Shown here one piece after another: positions 10,572-20,199 of a stretch of DNA of 64,000 nucleotides. The notes under the pieces were generated by a model that ran no database searches, was not told the origin of the DNA, and saw only the letters and a list, made by a program, of their open reading frames with translations. The stretch is taken from positions 8,001 to 72,000 of the forward strand of contig CAXAMN010018890.1 in NCBI GenBank assembly GCA_963970005.1, given 5' to 3'. This DNA is from Durusdinium trenchii (taxonomy: Eukaryota > Sar > Dinophyceae > Suessiales > Symbiodiniaceae). The position numbers were made by a program, and so were the translations under genes. Positions within the stretch are counted from its first letter, which is position 1. Every line of letters starts with the position of its first letter.

Positions 10572-11528
10572 ATGAGACTGTCTCGCCTCAGCGCGGCTTG
10601 CAGATCATGCTTTGGATTGGACATCTCCAGCCATGGGTGGTTGCGATTAGCAAAGGCTGCAGGATACCGGACTTTTCGACCGCCGAGTCGCGGCAGGAGG
10701 GACTGGCTTTTGAGACAGCAAGGTGAGAGCCGGAAAACTCGCTGGACACCCCATGGAGATTGCACTAGACGAAAAGAGGATTTGGCAGAATTTGTGGGAG
10801 ATTCTGTGGAACAATGGCCATCTCTGGGGGTCCTTCTTGAGTCCGCTCGGACGTTTGGACCTGCATCCTTGCAGCCTGGACTGAACGAAAGATCTCGCCT
10901 GGCGGCTTTGTACTCAATCTTGCGGGAGGTCGCAGATCTGTCCGATTTGGGGAAAGACGATGAGATCAGCGAATCCCAGGATGAAACGAGTGCCTGCGAG
11001 GAAGAGTCGGAGGTTGAGCTTGCAGACCTTGAATTGAAACAGAATGGAGATGATTCCGGATGCAGCTCAGAGGAGTTCGAAGGGGAGAGATGTCAGATTT
11101 TTCCACCCCCAAGTCACGCTGTCCAGATGTCCAAGTGGCCATTGCCCAGTACGCCCTTGCAAGTGCTAAAGAGCACCTTTGCTCAACTCGATCACACCAC
11201 CTTAAGAGGAGTTCCCGTGGTCAAAGGCAAACGTGTCCTCAAGCTCACAAAGCCGTATGCAGACTTGCGCAAAACCCTGTTGAAATTGAAGAATATGGAT
11301 GATGAAGGTGCTGTGGAGCCTGATGTGGCTCGTCAATTCTTGCAAGCTGCTGGGTATGAGAAGAGTCTAATAAGAGATTGGCTAGGACACGACGGGCGTC
11401 CTGTGAATTTTGACTTGTTGGCAGCAATGCTGGCCGCAGCATGGAGACGGGCAACAAGGTGGGACGGGCATGGAGACGGAGCAAATGATCAAGAGTGTCT
11501 TAGGAAAGTGGTGTTTTTCTACCACTGA
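10572..11528 (+). CDS. Hypothetical protein with acidic central linker
   Basis: Open frame of 318 codons from the first ATG. I do not recognise it. The first third is basic (for example RPPSRGRRDWLLRQQG), the centre is strongly acidic (DDEISESQDETSACEEESEV), and the C-terminal third looks helical and folded (ADLRKTLLKLKN, LLAAMLAAAWRRATRW). The true start is uncertain because the frame is open upstream to about 10542, and this may be a single exon of a gene that includes its neighbours at 7.5 and 14.2 kb. Confidence 0.4.
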   Translation: MRLSRLSAACRSCFGLDISSHGWLRLAKAAGYRTFRPPSRGRRDWLLRQQGESRKTRWTPHGDCTRRKEDLAEFVGDSVEQWPSLGVLLESARTFGPASLQPGLNERSRLAALYSILREVADLSDLGKDDEISESQDETSACEEESEVELADLELKQNGDDSGCSSEEFEGERCQIFPPPSHAVQMSKWPLPSTPLQVLKSTFAQLDHTTLRGVPVVKGKRVLKLTKPYADLRKTLLKLKNMDDEGAVEPDVARQFLQAAGYEKSLIRDWLGHDGRPVNFDLLAAMLAAAWRRATRWDGHGDGANDQECLRKVVFFYH

Positions 11529-14155
11529 GGTGTGAGTCGGTGTGAGGTCCATCAAAACGAGACTCACAAATGACTCACAAAACCTATACGGCAAAGTCCA
11601 GAAAGTCCATTTGATGGGAATATCAGGGAGTTCTGGCTATCCCTTGCATTTGGTGAGCATGTTCCAAGGTTGTAGTGTCTGCTATTGGCGGTTGTAGTGT
11701 CTGCGATTTCTTCCATACCTGCCGTCGATGGTGGTGCGGTGTCGGAAGGCCTCATGCGGCGTGCGGAACGTGCGGTGAGCAGAGTCTGGGCGTGCAGGAC
11801 TGGAGAAGGATCAGCGAACTCGCGAACTCTTCAGTGCAGTGATCGGCACTTCCATGCACGAAACATAAAAGAAACACCCCAAGTTCTGTGAGGAATCGTG
11901 AGGAATAGGGAACAAATGTTGTTTTCTCAGTTCTTTCAAGTAACAACCCTGTGTAGGAGATTCTCGCTGGTCTGCTGCTGGCGAAGGCATTCAGCTCCGA
12001 TGGGCAAGGTCGCTCTCACAAACTGCGCAGGCTATTGGGGATGATGTTAACGTAGCTTTTGTGCAACTTATCCCACATGCATATATTGTATAGCAACCTG
12101 ACTCTGACTCAATCCCAGGATGGAAGAGGGGTTGGGCATGGTGAATCGAGTTTCTTGGGTCTTGTTACTTGGGGGGCTGCTCAGTGGCATCCGGGAAATG
12201 ACTTGCCTTCATGTTTCATGTGGCCATTGTGTGAAGAAACCTGATATTCATATGTTGAAGTTTGCAGGTGCAGTGTTTTGCTTACCCTCCAAAAAAATGA
12301 AAATCGCAGGGTCGCAAGGGCCTTTATACATTATATAATATATCATTGTATAAATATGCATATATGCAATTATCATCCCAAAGATCTACCACTTTTGCAC
12401 GCTGCATGCATGTCTTATTCTTTCCAGCAATCTTGGTTGTTGGTTCCAGTGAGGAACTAGTTCGAGCTCGTTCTCCCTGCCTGAGCTCGCAGTATTTCAT
12501 CTAAAGATAATCAGCCCAAGCTCCCACTTTGCAAGCACCTGCAAGCATCTCTTACTTCTTACTTCCAGGAAAATTTATGAATATGTTCTAAAGTTCTCCC
12601 AGGTGCAGAATCCAGCAGCAAGATTCTCTGGAATAGTTCCGTACAATTTTGCTTTGTACTTCCAGATGATGTTTAAACATTTAAGAATTTTCCCAGGTGC
12701 CTTGTCGGGAAGTAGGATTCTCTCGGAGACTTGAATTCTGCAGGGGCATAAGAGGTACTGAATCCTGTCAGGCGTTTTCTGCCAACAAAAACTATTTAAG
12801 ACAATGTTTTTTGATTCAAAACTACTATTTGTGGAACAATTTGGAACGGGAAATCAGGGGAGGTCAAGCATATTCATTGGTGATTCTGCCATTCAGATAG
12901 ACATAAACGGTGTGATACAAGCCATTTGAACAAGCAGGGGAGCAAGCTGAGTGTCAAAACAAGGACTATCAATAGAATGGTCTAAATCCGTTTATTCTTG
13001 ATTGATTCTCAATTTCTCAAAAACCTGCAAGAACATGTTGGCACATGGAAAGAACAACAGTTATAGTATAAACAGTGCATTGAGACTTGGAAGACTTTGC
13101 TGGGAAAGGGGCAGCTTTTATCCAAAAAATCAGCAAGGAGACAGAGGGAGGAAGAACTTGGGCCTTCCTTTTGTGTGTGCAAGAACAATGTGATTGCTAA
13201 ACAAAGTAACACACGGAAATAGGTTGTTTAAAGTGCTCCCGCTTAGACTTAGGACTACATCAACAAGTGAAGCTCTTATTGAATGACGCCTTATACAATG
13301 AGTCATGAGGGCACAGGGACAACCAAGGAAAATTGGGAGCAGGACAGCTGCACCGTAACAAAGTTTTTCTTGAAATGCTGAGTAGAATCAAAGCTCTTGA
13401 ATCTGGGCCCCAGGATTCAAGATTTCAGAAAATTTTTTCTTACGCCAAGTTCCAGGGCTTGGATTCTAGAATTCCTTCCCAAAATCTAGAATCTGCACTT
13501 GAATCTCATTGCAATGTGCATTGCTGGGATGCCGTCACCAAATGCTCCAAGTATTTCTGTAGGACTGTGACACATGTTTCGTGCGTATGTGTACATGCAT
13601 AAGTATACGAATATGTATATTATATGATATGTATATGTACATCTACATATGGTACCCCCTAAGACAAACAACATCATTTCTCGAAAAAAAAAGAAAAAAA
13701 CATTGCCCACGCTTCAAAATGGTAGGTCTTCAGGGGGGCACTATATATACTGTACACACATATATATATATATATATGTAACTATATACTATATATATAT
13801 AGTTTCCTTTACAGCCAGGTATTCTCCCCACATCGTTGGTTCTTGGGGTGCATTTTGGATCGTTCTGTTCGCAGTTGCTTTGCAGGCGCATTGCGGGACT
13901 GCTCTGGCGACACCCACCTTTGCGGGGCAGGCTCCTATTGACCTCTCGTGGAGGAGAGGCGGCGCCAGAGCTCTTTCTATGTTTCTGAAGTCTTGATTGA
14001 GAGACATCATTGTTATTCTTATAACATACAAGAGTCCGGCAGAGTTGGATGTTTTGTGTTTGTTTGGCGTGGAAGGCTTCAGTGGCTTATGTTTGTTTGC
14101 TGTGCATGGTGAGGATTCTAGTGTATGTTCTTGCCTTTCTCCAGGAAGCATTGGC
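11529..14155. other. Non-coding or intronic DNA with TA microsatellites
   Basis: No convincing exon. Contains TA-rich stretches near 12330-12370 and 13581-13801. The end (tttctccag just before 14143) looks like a splice or trans-splice acceptor for the next frame. Confidence 0.4.
13759..13801. repeat. (TA)n microsatellite
   Basis: Runs of TA dinucleotides interrupted by a short gtaactatata segment. One of several TA tracts in the window (others near 15387, 33719, 42838, 53730 and 55347). Confidence 0.85.
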
Positions 14156-14968
14156 ATGGGATTGGACACTACGAAATCAGACCATGACCTTTTCCTTTTC
14201 ATCCAAGATGGGGACCCAAGCATGGTCCAAGAGCTCTACGAGGTGCTACTGGATTTGCAGCAAGACGAGAAGACGCATCTTCGGTTGAAGCGTGCGAAGA
14301 TCCTGTGCAAAGATTTTGCGGTGGAGATCCAGGGCTATTATCGCTCGAAAGATTTTGACTTGGTGCCCTTCACAGACATCCAATCGAGTGACACAAGTGG
14401 TGAATGCCAATGGGACCCTGTACGGGAGGTCTGGCAGCGCATCTTGCACAAAGACCTTGCGCCGAAACTCCAAGACTTGTCGTTGCAGCATCCGGATGGC
14501 TACCTTATGACACGTGTCATGAAGAGCTGGAATGAATCTTTGCCAAAGATTCGTCGCAGGAAGCACCCCTTCATTTCGGTCCACTTACCATTGATGGTTC
14601 TGGGGGCTGGTGACCATGGCTGCTTTGAAGAGTGTAACAGCCCACAGACCTATGTTTTGGCCTCATTGAAGTTTATTGGGGAGAACTGGTTGCGCTCGGA
14701 GCTCGACCCCGATGACGTGACCTGGCAAGATGTGAATGCTAAACCTCATTTGCAGCGGATGACACAAAAATATCTTGAAAGTGTCACGCAGAAGGAACTC
14801 GAAAGGCTCTTGCAGACGAAAACGAGACTGTTTGAAGAAGCTTGCAGTCTTCGTGGTGATGACAGAATGTCCGCTGATGGAGTGATGTCTTTGATGCGGG
14901 AGTTCTTCGGCTGTGACTTGTGCCTTCTGAGACCAGACCGAAAGGCAGCGCTTGCAAAGCGCTTGTAG
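14156..14968 (+). CDS. Hypothetical protein, 270 codons
   Basis: Open frame from ATG 14156 (context gccATGGG-like: ggcATGGG), immediately after a good acceptor sequence. No family recognised. It is hydrophilic and helical, with an early MGLDTTKSDHDLFLF segment, a central PFISVHLPLMVLGAGDHG strand-like segment and a C-terminus rich in Gln, Glu and Lys suggestive of coiled coil (YLESVTQKELERLLQTKTR). The frame ends about 480 bp before the AP endonuclease start, on the same strand, so it is probably a separate gene or the last exon of one that begins upstream. Confidence 0.5.
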   Translation: MGLDTTKSDHDLFLFIQDGDPSMVQELYEVLLDLQQDEKTHLRLKRAKILCKDFAVEIQGYYRSKDFDLVPFTDIQSSDTSGECQWDPVREVWQRILHKDLAPKLQDLSLQHPDGYLMTRVMKSWNESLPKIRRRKHPFISVHLPLMVLGAGDHGCFEECNSPQTYVLASLKFIGENWLRSELDPDDVTWQDVNAKPHLQRMTQKYLESVTQKELERLLQTKTRLFEEACSLRGDDRMSADGVMSLMREFFGCDLCLLRPDRKAALAKRL

Positions 14969-15386
14969 AGATTGCAGGTGGTCGAAGATGTGCCGTTCCA
15001 GCTTGCAAGATGCTTGCTGGCTCGGACTTCTTCCTTCAAGCTGACAAAAAGGGTAGTGCACAGTAGTGATGATAGTAGTCTTAGTAGTCTGAGTCATTCA
15101 TGATTCCGGACTTTTCAGCCAGGGCTCGCAGAATGGAACACGCAAGGCGGGACATGTCAAGGCCATGGTTTGCAAAGATGAGCAGTTGGCTCATGCCCAC
15201 TTGTTTCTGTCAAAGGACCTTTCACCTCAAAGATAAAGTTTCTCCAGTGCTTTTCATGTATATTCACAGCGAACTGTTGAACCCACCACATTTGGTGGGC
15301 AGAGAGGCTTGCTCTCACCACATCCAAACATGTCCCAGTCTAGATCAAACATACCTCTTTTGTGCACCCACACGCAATGCATCAGT

Positions 15387-15421
15387 GATATATATATATA
15401 TGTATATTATATTATATATTT
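15387..15421. repeat. TA-rich microsatellite
   Basis: A run of TA repeats directly upstream of the AP endonuclease start codon. Confidence 0.8.
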
Positions 15422-15449
15422 CTGCATCACTTTGCTCTTCGTCTTTGCC

Positions 15450-17340
15450 ATGGGGATCGACACGGTCCGAGCCGTCGATCAGTTGCATGTGATCTCCTGG
15501 AACACCGCGGGTTTCTCCAGGCCCGGGAAAGAGGATGGATGGGAACTAACTAGAGAAACCATGCCACGGAATTGTTGGTCTTCAGATCCTCCTTCCGGTT
15601 GCCAAAGACTTGCTCCCACTTGGAAGAGCCTCCTTCTTCATACGTCCTTAAGAGCCTCCTTCTTCACCGCCCAGGACGCACGAACTGATCAAATCGCATT
15701 ATGGCGACCTGCACACGTTTCTTCGCCGCCACCGAGCGGATGTTTTTTGCGTTCAAGAGACGCGTATGAAGGCTTCGATGTTTTCGAGCCTTGCAGAGTG
15801 CAAGCAACTGGGGGCGATCACCGAGGGCTATGAGAGCTTCTGGGCCTTCAATGAGCAGAAAGGTGTTGCGGGAGGAACTTGTGGTGTCGCGGTGTGGGTC
15901 AGGAAGGACCTTGCAAAGGGTATCAGAGCAACGCAAAAGGTGTTCAAGGCCGGGCTTCAAATTGCTGGAGATGTTCGAATGGTTTGATGGTGTGCTTTGT
16001 TTGAATGTGAATCTGTTGTCGAATCCAAGGGTCAGTGCTTTGCCAAGCTTCCTGTGTCGTCGATTTTGAGCCAGTTGTTTTGGGCGATCAATCTCGCAGG
16101 TGGACGACTTTGATCAAGAAGGTCGCTGTTTGCTGGTGGATTGGGGATCCCTGGCGCTTTTCAACGTGTATGTGCCGGTTTTAAAGGGTCCAGAGGACCA
16201 GCCGCGAAAGCTGAAATTTCTGGAGCTCCTCAGGCACAAAGTGGAGGAGATGCAGAGCGCGGGCAAAATGGTCATTGTTTGTGGAGATTTCAACCTCACA
16301 TGGCGCCCGAAGGATTTTCATGGCCTCTATGTGAAAGTGGTGGAGGATTGCGTCTGTGGCAAGACGGAATGGCGCCTCAATGGTGGCCCGAATCGCTCCG
16401 CGCTGCTGACTCGTGGACAGGACTCCTGGATCCGCCTCGGTGAGGCGCAGAAAGCCTTGCAGTCCGAGCTGCTGGTGAGCGCAGCCTCCGCCGAGCTGCG
16501 CGCCGCACGTCCTCCCGACGGCGCCGAGCTGCTCCGCGTCGTGGACGCGGCCAGCGGAGCCACGCTGTGGATGAAGGGCGGCGGAGCGTCGACGCCTCTG
16601 GAGATCGTGCAAGGCCTACTTTTTTTGGCGTCTAGAGATCGAGTAACGAAAAACACATAATCAGTTTTTGCTGTCCATGCCGTGTTTTTGGACAGATCTG
16701 AAAAAACAGATACTGTAGCAACAAACTCTTGAGGCTAAGTGTTTTGGAATCTCTATCAGACTCATTTTCCTTGTGGGTCACATGAGGCTTGGATGGCGCA
16801 CAGCAGATTCGCTTGCAGTTCGGTGTTCCGGCGAGTGATTTAGCGGCTCACGGGCAGACCTATCACTCAGTGACGCTGAGCTGCAACAGAGTCGGTTCAT
16901 GTCCTCGGGCCTCGTCCAACAGGGTGGAAGTGGAGTGCTTCGAACCTGCTTCGTCCTCAGGCCTCTTCCGATCATGTCACGAAGCGTGATGAGACTCCTT
17001 CCCCTCTTTTCGTTCAGGCGTCTCATTCACTGAAGCCGAGCAACAGACTCCCTAGGTCTAATCCGTGCGATGGCACGGATTCCAATCTTCATGTGTGACG
17101 GCCTGCGGTCGCCGATTTTGCGTTTGATGCAAGGATGGAACCGGAGTGTGTGGAGTTCTTTTCCAAGTGGCTGGAGACCCTGACTGATACCTTTGCCGCC
17201 TGTCATGGAACAGCGGAAAGGCGCTTCACCTGCTGGATGCAGCGTGCAAACATGCGCTATTCCAACAAAGGATCTCGCTTGGACTACATTCTTTGTGATC
17301 AGAGACTGCCGCTTGCTGAAAACTCTGGTGGACAAAGCTG
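15450..17340 (+). CDS. APEX2-like: AP endonuclease 2-like (ExoIII/EEP family), 5' and middle exons
   Basis: Class II AP endonucleases cut the backbone 5' of abasic sites in base-excision repair and trim 3' ends. Exons seen: (1) from ATG 15450 (context gccATGG), with ISWNTAGF, the metal-binding Asn strand; (2) about 15674-15960 after an AG|G acceptor, with ADVFCVQETRM (catalytic Glu) and GGTCGVAVWVRKD; (3) about 16098-16615, with FNVYVPV and GDFNLTWRPKD (catalytic Asp/Asn); (4) about 17130-17320, with FTCWMQ and GSRLDYILCDQ. The FTCW...N.GSRLDY order is the APEX2 rather than the APEX1 form. The last motif of the fold, SDH, is absent here but present in frame at 34.8 kb, beyond the retrotransposon. 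Exon borders are approximate. EEP relatives with other roles cannot be fully excluded. Confidence 0.75.
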
Positions 17341-17668
17341 ATTTGACGGCATTTCAACTGTGTACCTACAATCGCGTAGCTGGCCATGAGTCTTTTCCGG
17401 CTTCCACGCTTATCTTTCAAAATGGTCCTTGGATTTTGTAGTCTCTGATTCCTGCGAGAATACCTCCTTCAACTGCTTCACCCGGGGCGGTTCCTTTGCA
17501 ACCACACAGCCATATGGGCCATTTGCCATGGCTCGTGTTCTTATTAATAGTTATTAATTTTACATATCACGAAAGCTAGCGAAGCTAGCTGGAGTTACTC
17601 TTGCGATAGCAAGGTTTCTTTCGATCGGGTGCAAATCCTAACCCCTGATCTTTCAGGTCGAAGCCCCC
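17341..17668. other. Intron DNA upstream of the retroelement
   Basis: No exon recognised. Contains a short imperfect palindrome, cgaaagctagcgaagctagc (near 17569). The last five bases before the LTR are CCCCC, the left target-site duplicate. Confidence 0.5.
17664..17668. repeat. Target-site duplication, left (CCCCC)
   Basis: Five bases that match those directly after the 3' LTR (33076-33080). Five bp is the usual copia target duplication. The low complexity of the site weakens it slightly. Confidence 0.7.
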
Positions 17669-17822
17669 TGAAATGTAGAGGCCTACGTGTACAGGTTCCA
17701 CTCCAGTGGCCTATCTAGTGTGTCCATGCTTGACTGCCATAAGGCTCAAGAGGATAAGACTCTGCGCATAAAAGACACTAGCGGTCTGCACCTCAACCGT
17801 GTACGCCCTAGTCACTCTTTCA
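17669..17822 (+). repeat. 5' LTR (154 bp)
   Basis: Starts TGAAATG, ends CTTTCA. Same length as the 3' LTR; differs at two positions near 17684 and 17687. Contains CATAAAAG at 17767-17774 and a spliced-leader-like 15-mer at 17736-17750. Confidence 0.93.
17767..17774 (+). promoter_or_regulatory. TATA-like sequence in the LTR
   Basis: CATAAAAG, 48 bp before the LTR end. It is the only TATA-like word in the LTR and could set the start of the genomic RNA. Dinoflagellate genes usually lack TATA boxes, so this is a weak suggestion. The same word occurs in the 3' LTR, where AAAAG could also serve 3' end formation. Confidence 0.25.
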
Positions 17823-17823
17823 G

Positions 17824-17835
17824 TGGTAGCGGAGC
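17824..17835 (+). promoter_or_regulatory. Primer-binding site, initiator Met tRNA-like
   Basis: TGGTAGCGGAGC begins one base after the LTR. Copia primer sites complementary to the 3' end of initiator tRNA-Met usually read TGGTA-(T/G)-C-A-GAG; ten or more of twelve positions fit. Position and sequence agree with minus-strand priming by tRNA-iMet. Confidence 0.7.
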
Positions 17836-17900
17836 AGTGATCCTGGAAGACCCAGGTGAGCTCCTTTCCTAGGCATAGACTTGCTTGTAGGCAACCGGCC

Positions 17901-19856
17901 ATGGATTGGATTGACGACTGGGAAGAGCCTGATGCGGATGTGGCTTATGAGCCAGCAGCCTATGTGAATAGGCATGTGAGAAGAGAACCAGCAGCTATAG
18001 CAATGACAACACAGGTCACTACAAAGGTGCCCCCATCTTATGATGGAAAGACTTCATGGTTTTCCTATGAGGATGCCATAGACGATTGGTGCGATATCAC
18101 CGAGCTGGAGGATGAGAAGAGAGGACCAGCATTGAGAAACAGATTAGAAGGAGAAGCAGCGGTATACAAACGTGTATTAGACAGAGATGCATTGAAAGCG
18201 AATGATCCACCAGGAGCTGGAGTAGAATACTTCAAACGAGTACTACGACCATATTTTGTGAAAGGACCAACCAATGTATTCCTGTATAGGTTTATGCAAT
18301 TCGTGCGCTTCAATCGAGGATCAGCCGACATGATGAAGTGGATGACAAGATTTCAGATTTTACTCCAAAGGCTTATGAGCAGTTGGATGGACATGTTGGA
18401 TCCAGTAACACAAGTACATCCTCAGGTACAAGCTCAGATGCAAGCTGATGCAGCGATGACTGGAGTAGCTCCAACAGCGGAAAGAATTCAGGAAATCATG
18501 CAGAATGTCAATGGCAATATGAGAATTCTTCATCAGAACGATTTTCCTTTAGGAGAAAATCTCATTGCCTTACTCATGCTGTCACTTGCGGATTTGTCTC
18601 AGGACCAGAGGAACACTTTGACCTCTTTGATGACTCATCGTGGTAGAGTCCTGCAGCAATACACCACAACAGAATCGAGGACAGTTTTCATTGAGATGTT
18701 CTGCACAACAAAGACTTCAGTAGACAATCCTCTGATGCAGCCAACAGGTGCTGGAGGTAGAAGATCATTTCTCGTACTAGACGAAGGAGAACTCGATGGT
18801 ACATATGGCTATTGGGCCGAAGATGAAGAAGATGGAACAGAAGGATTCCTTGATGCCCTGGACGATGTCTTTTGGGTATATGATGAACAGAATTTCTCTT
18901 GGTTCCAGAGGAGATTCCAAGGAAGAAGAGCCAGAAAAGGCAAAGGAAAAGGTAGAAGAAAAGGAAAAGGAAAAGGAAGATCAGGCCGCAGATTTTTCAG
19001 ACCTCGAGGAAAAGGAAAAGGAGGAAAGAGACGAGGTAAAGGCCATTATGCTGATGAGCAATCGACAACTTATCCAGATGAGTATTTTGAAGAGAATCCT
19101 TATGAGGACACTTGGGAGTCAAACCAAGTAGGATATGATGCTATTCTTGCTGAAGATATGAATGACTATCTTCAAGGAGAACATGAAGATGCCCATGACT
19201 TTTGGCAACAACTTGAAGAAGCATGGTTTTCCCACAAAGGAAAAGGAAAAGGCAAGAGAAAAGGCAAGAAAGGAAAAGGAAAAGATAAAGGAGATGGCAA
19301 ACAAGATGCAAACTATGCAAATCAACAACAGCCACGTTCTTTGCCTGCACCTTCAAGATCTTCACAAGCATCAGGAAGCCACCAAGGTTTCTTTGCGCAT
19401 TGTATGACAACAGCAGCTGAAGTCAATGACAGTGAGGTGAACTTGCTGTCAGGCATGATGACCTCATGTCAAGATGAAGCTGACTGTAAGGTCAACAATG
19501 GTGAGATGATCTTCGATGACATGAGTACCCCTGTGAGGTACTTTTTGTCAAAGGAGATGCTCACAGATGCTCCTGATGGCTTTGCGCTTATGAGCGCTGA
19601 GGAAGAAGTGAAAGAGATGCAGGCTATTTCAACTGAGAATCGCTTCCCGCCAACTATTGCAATCCTGGACATTGGATGCACTAGAGCTATGGGATCAAGG
19701 CGTGCAGTCGATTTTTTTTGTAACTATGTCGACAATCACCCAAACTGTGGACTATGGTACTCTTTTGAGTCTACCAAGAGCAAGTTTTACTTTGCCAATT
19801 CTCAGAAGGCTTCTTGCTCTCAGAAACTGGTGATTTACATGTATGATCGTGCATGA
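17901..19856 (+). CDS. gag: gag and N-terminal protease of the retroelement
   Basis: 651 codons from an ATG in strong context (ggccATGG). Residues of about 30-220 form a helical capsid domain (YDGKTSWFSYEDAIDDW, FLYRFMQFVRFNRGSADMM). No CCHC zinc knuckle is visible; two Gly-Lys-rich tracts instead (about residues 345-395 and 450-475, for example KGKGKGRRKGKGKG) may bind RNA. The C-terminus enters a retropepsin: ILDIGCTRAMGS sits where copia elements have D-(S/T)-G-(A/C)-T, so the residue after the catalytic Asp is Ile. The frame ends at TGA 19854 inside the protease, and the homologous continuation lies in the +1 frame (19843-20199). Confidence 0.85.
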   Translation: MDWIDDWEEPDADVAYEPAAYVNRHVRREPAAIAMTTQVTTKVPPSYDGKTSWFSYEDAIDDWCDITELEDEKRGPALRNRLEGEAAVYKRVLDRDALKANDPPGAGVEYFKRVLRPYFVKGPTNVFLYRFMQFVRFNRGSADMMKWMTRFQILLQRLMSSWMDMLDPVTQVHPQVQAQMQADAAMTGVAPTAERIQEIMQNVNGNMRILHQNDFPLGENLIALLMLSLADLSQDQRNTLTSLMTHRGRVLQQYTTTESRTVFIEMFCTTKTSVDNPLMQPTGAGGRRSFLVLDEGELDGTYGYWAEDEEDGTEGFLDALDDVFWVYDEQNFSWFQRRFQGRRARKGKGKGRRKGKGKGRSGRRFFRPRGKGKGGKRRGKGHYADEQSTTYPDEYFEENPYEDTWESNQVGYDAILAEDMNDYLQGEHEDAHDFWQQLEEAWFSHKGKGKGKRKGKKGKGKDKGDGKQDANYANQQQPRSLPAPSRSSQASGSHQGFFAHCMTTAAEVNDSEVNLLSGMMTSCQDEADCKVNNGEMIFDDMSTPVRYFLSKEMLTDAPDGFALMSAEEEVKEMQAISTENRFPPTIAILDIGCTRAMGSRRAVDFFCNYVDNHPNCGLWYSFESTKSKFYFANSQKASCSQKLVIYMYDRA

Positions 19857-20199
19857 AGAAGGAGAAGTCCCTTTGCTTATGAGCTTGCCACAGATGAGGA
19901 ACTTAGGCTTTGAACTCAGGCTGACACCTCAACATGCTTACCTGACATCGGTGCCTCTTGGTATCAAATTTTTGGAGTTGAAGGTTGCAGCCAGTACTCA
20001 TCTTGTTTTGGACTTCCAAGATATTGCATGGTATTTGTCTGACGTGCGTTTGCAGGCTCGGCGCGAGAAGAGCTTTTACTCTCACTTCACTCACTATGAA
20101 TATGGCCATATTTCGGTTGATCACAATAGTGATGAAGATGAAGCTGAGCATGCATATCCTGTGGTTGACTACTGGGAAGTAGATCTTCACAAGAGATAA
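19843..20199 (+). pseudogene. Retroelement protease C-terminal half, out of frame
   Basis: Continues the retropepsin in another frame: EGEVPLLMSLPQMRNLGFEL is the usual C-terminal protease segment of dinoflagellate copia elements. The loop between the catalytic segment and this part looks shortened, so a deletion with frameshift near 19845-19856 is likely. The frame ends at TAA 20197-20199 and then continues without interruption into pol, so that stop is a second lesion, or a recoding site. Confidence 0.7.

Noticed and set aside
18796..19131. 111-codon frame rich in Glu and Lys inside gag
   Set aside because: A shadow of the Gly-Lys tract of gag in another frame.
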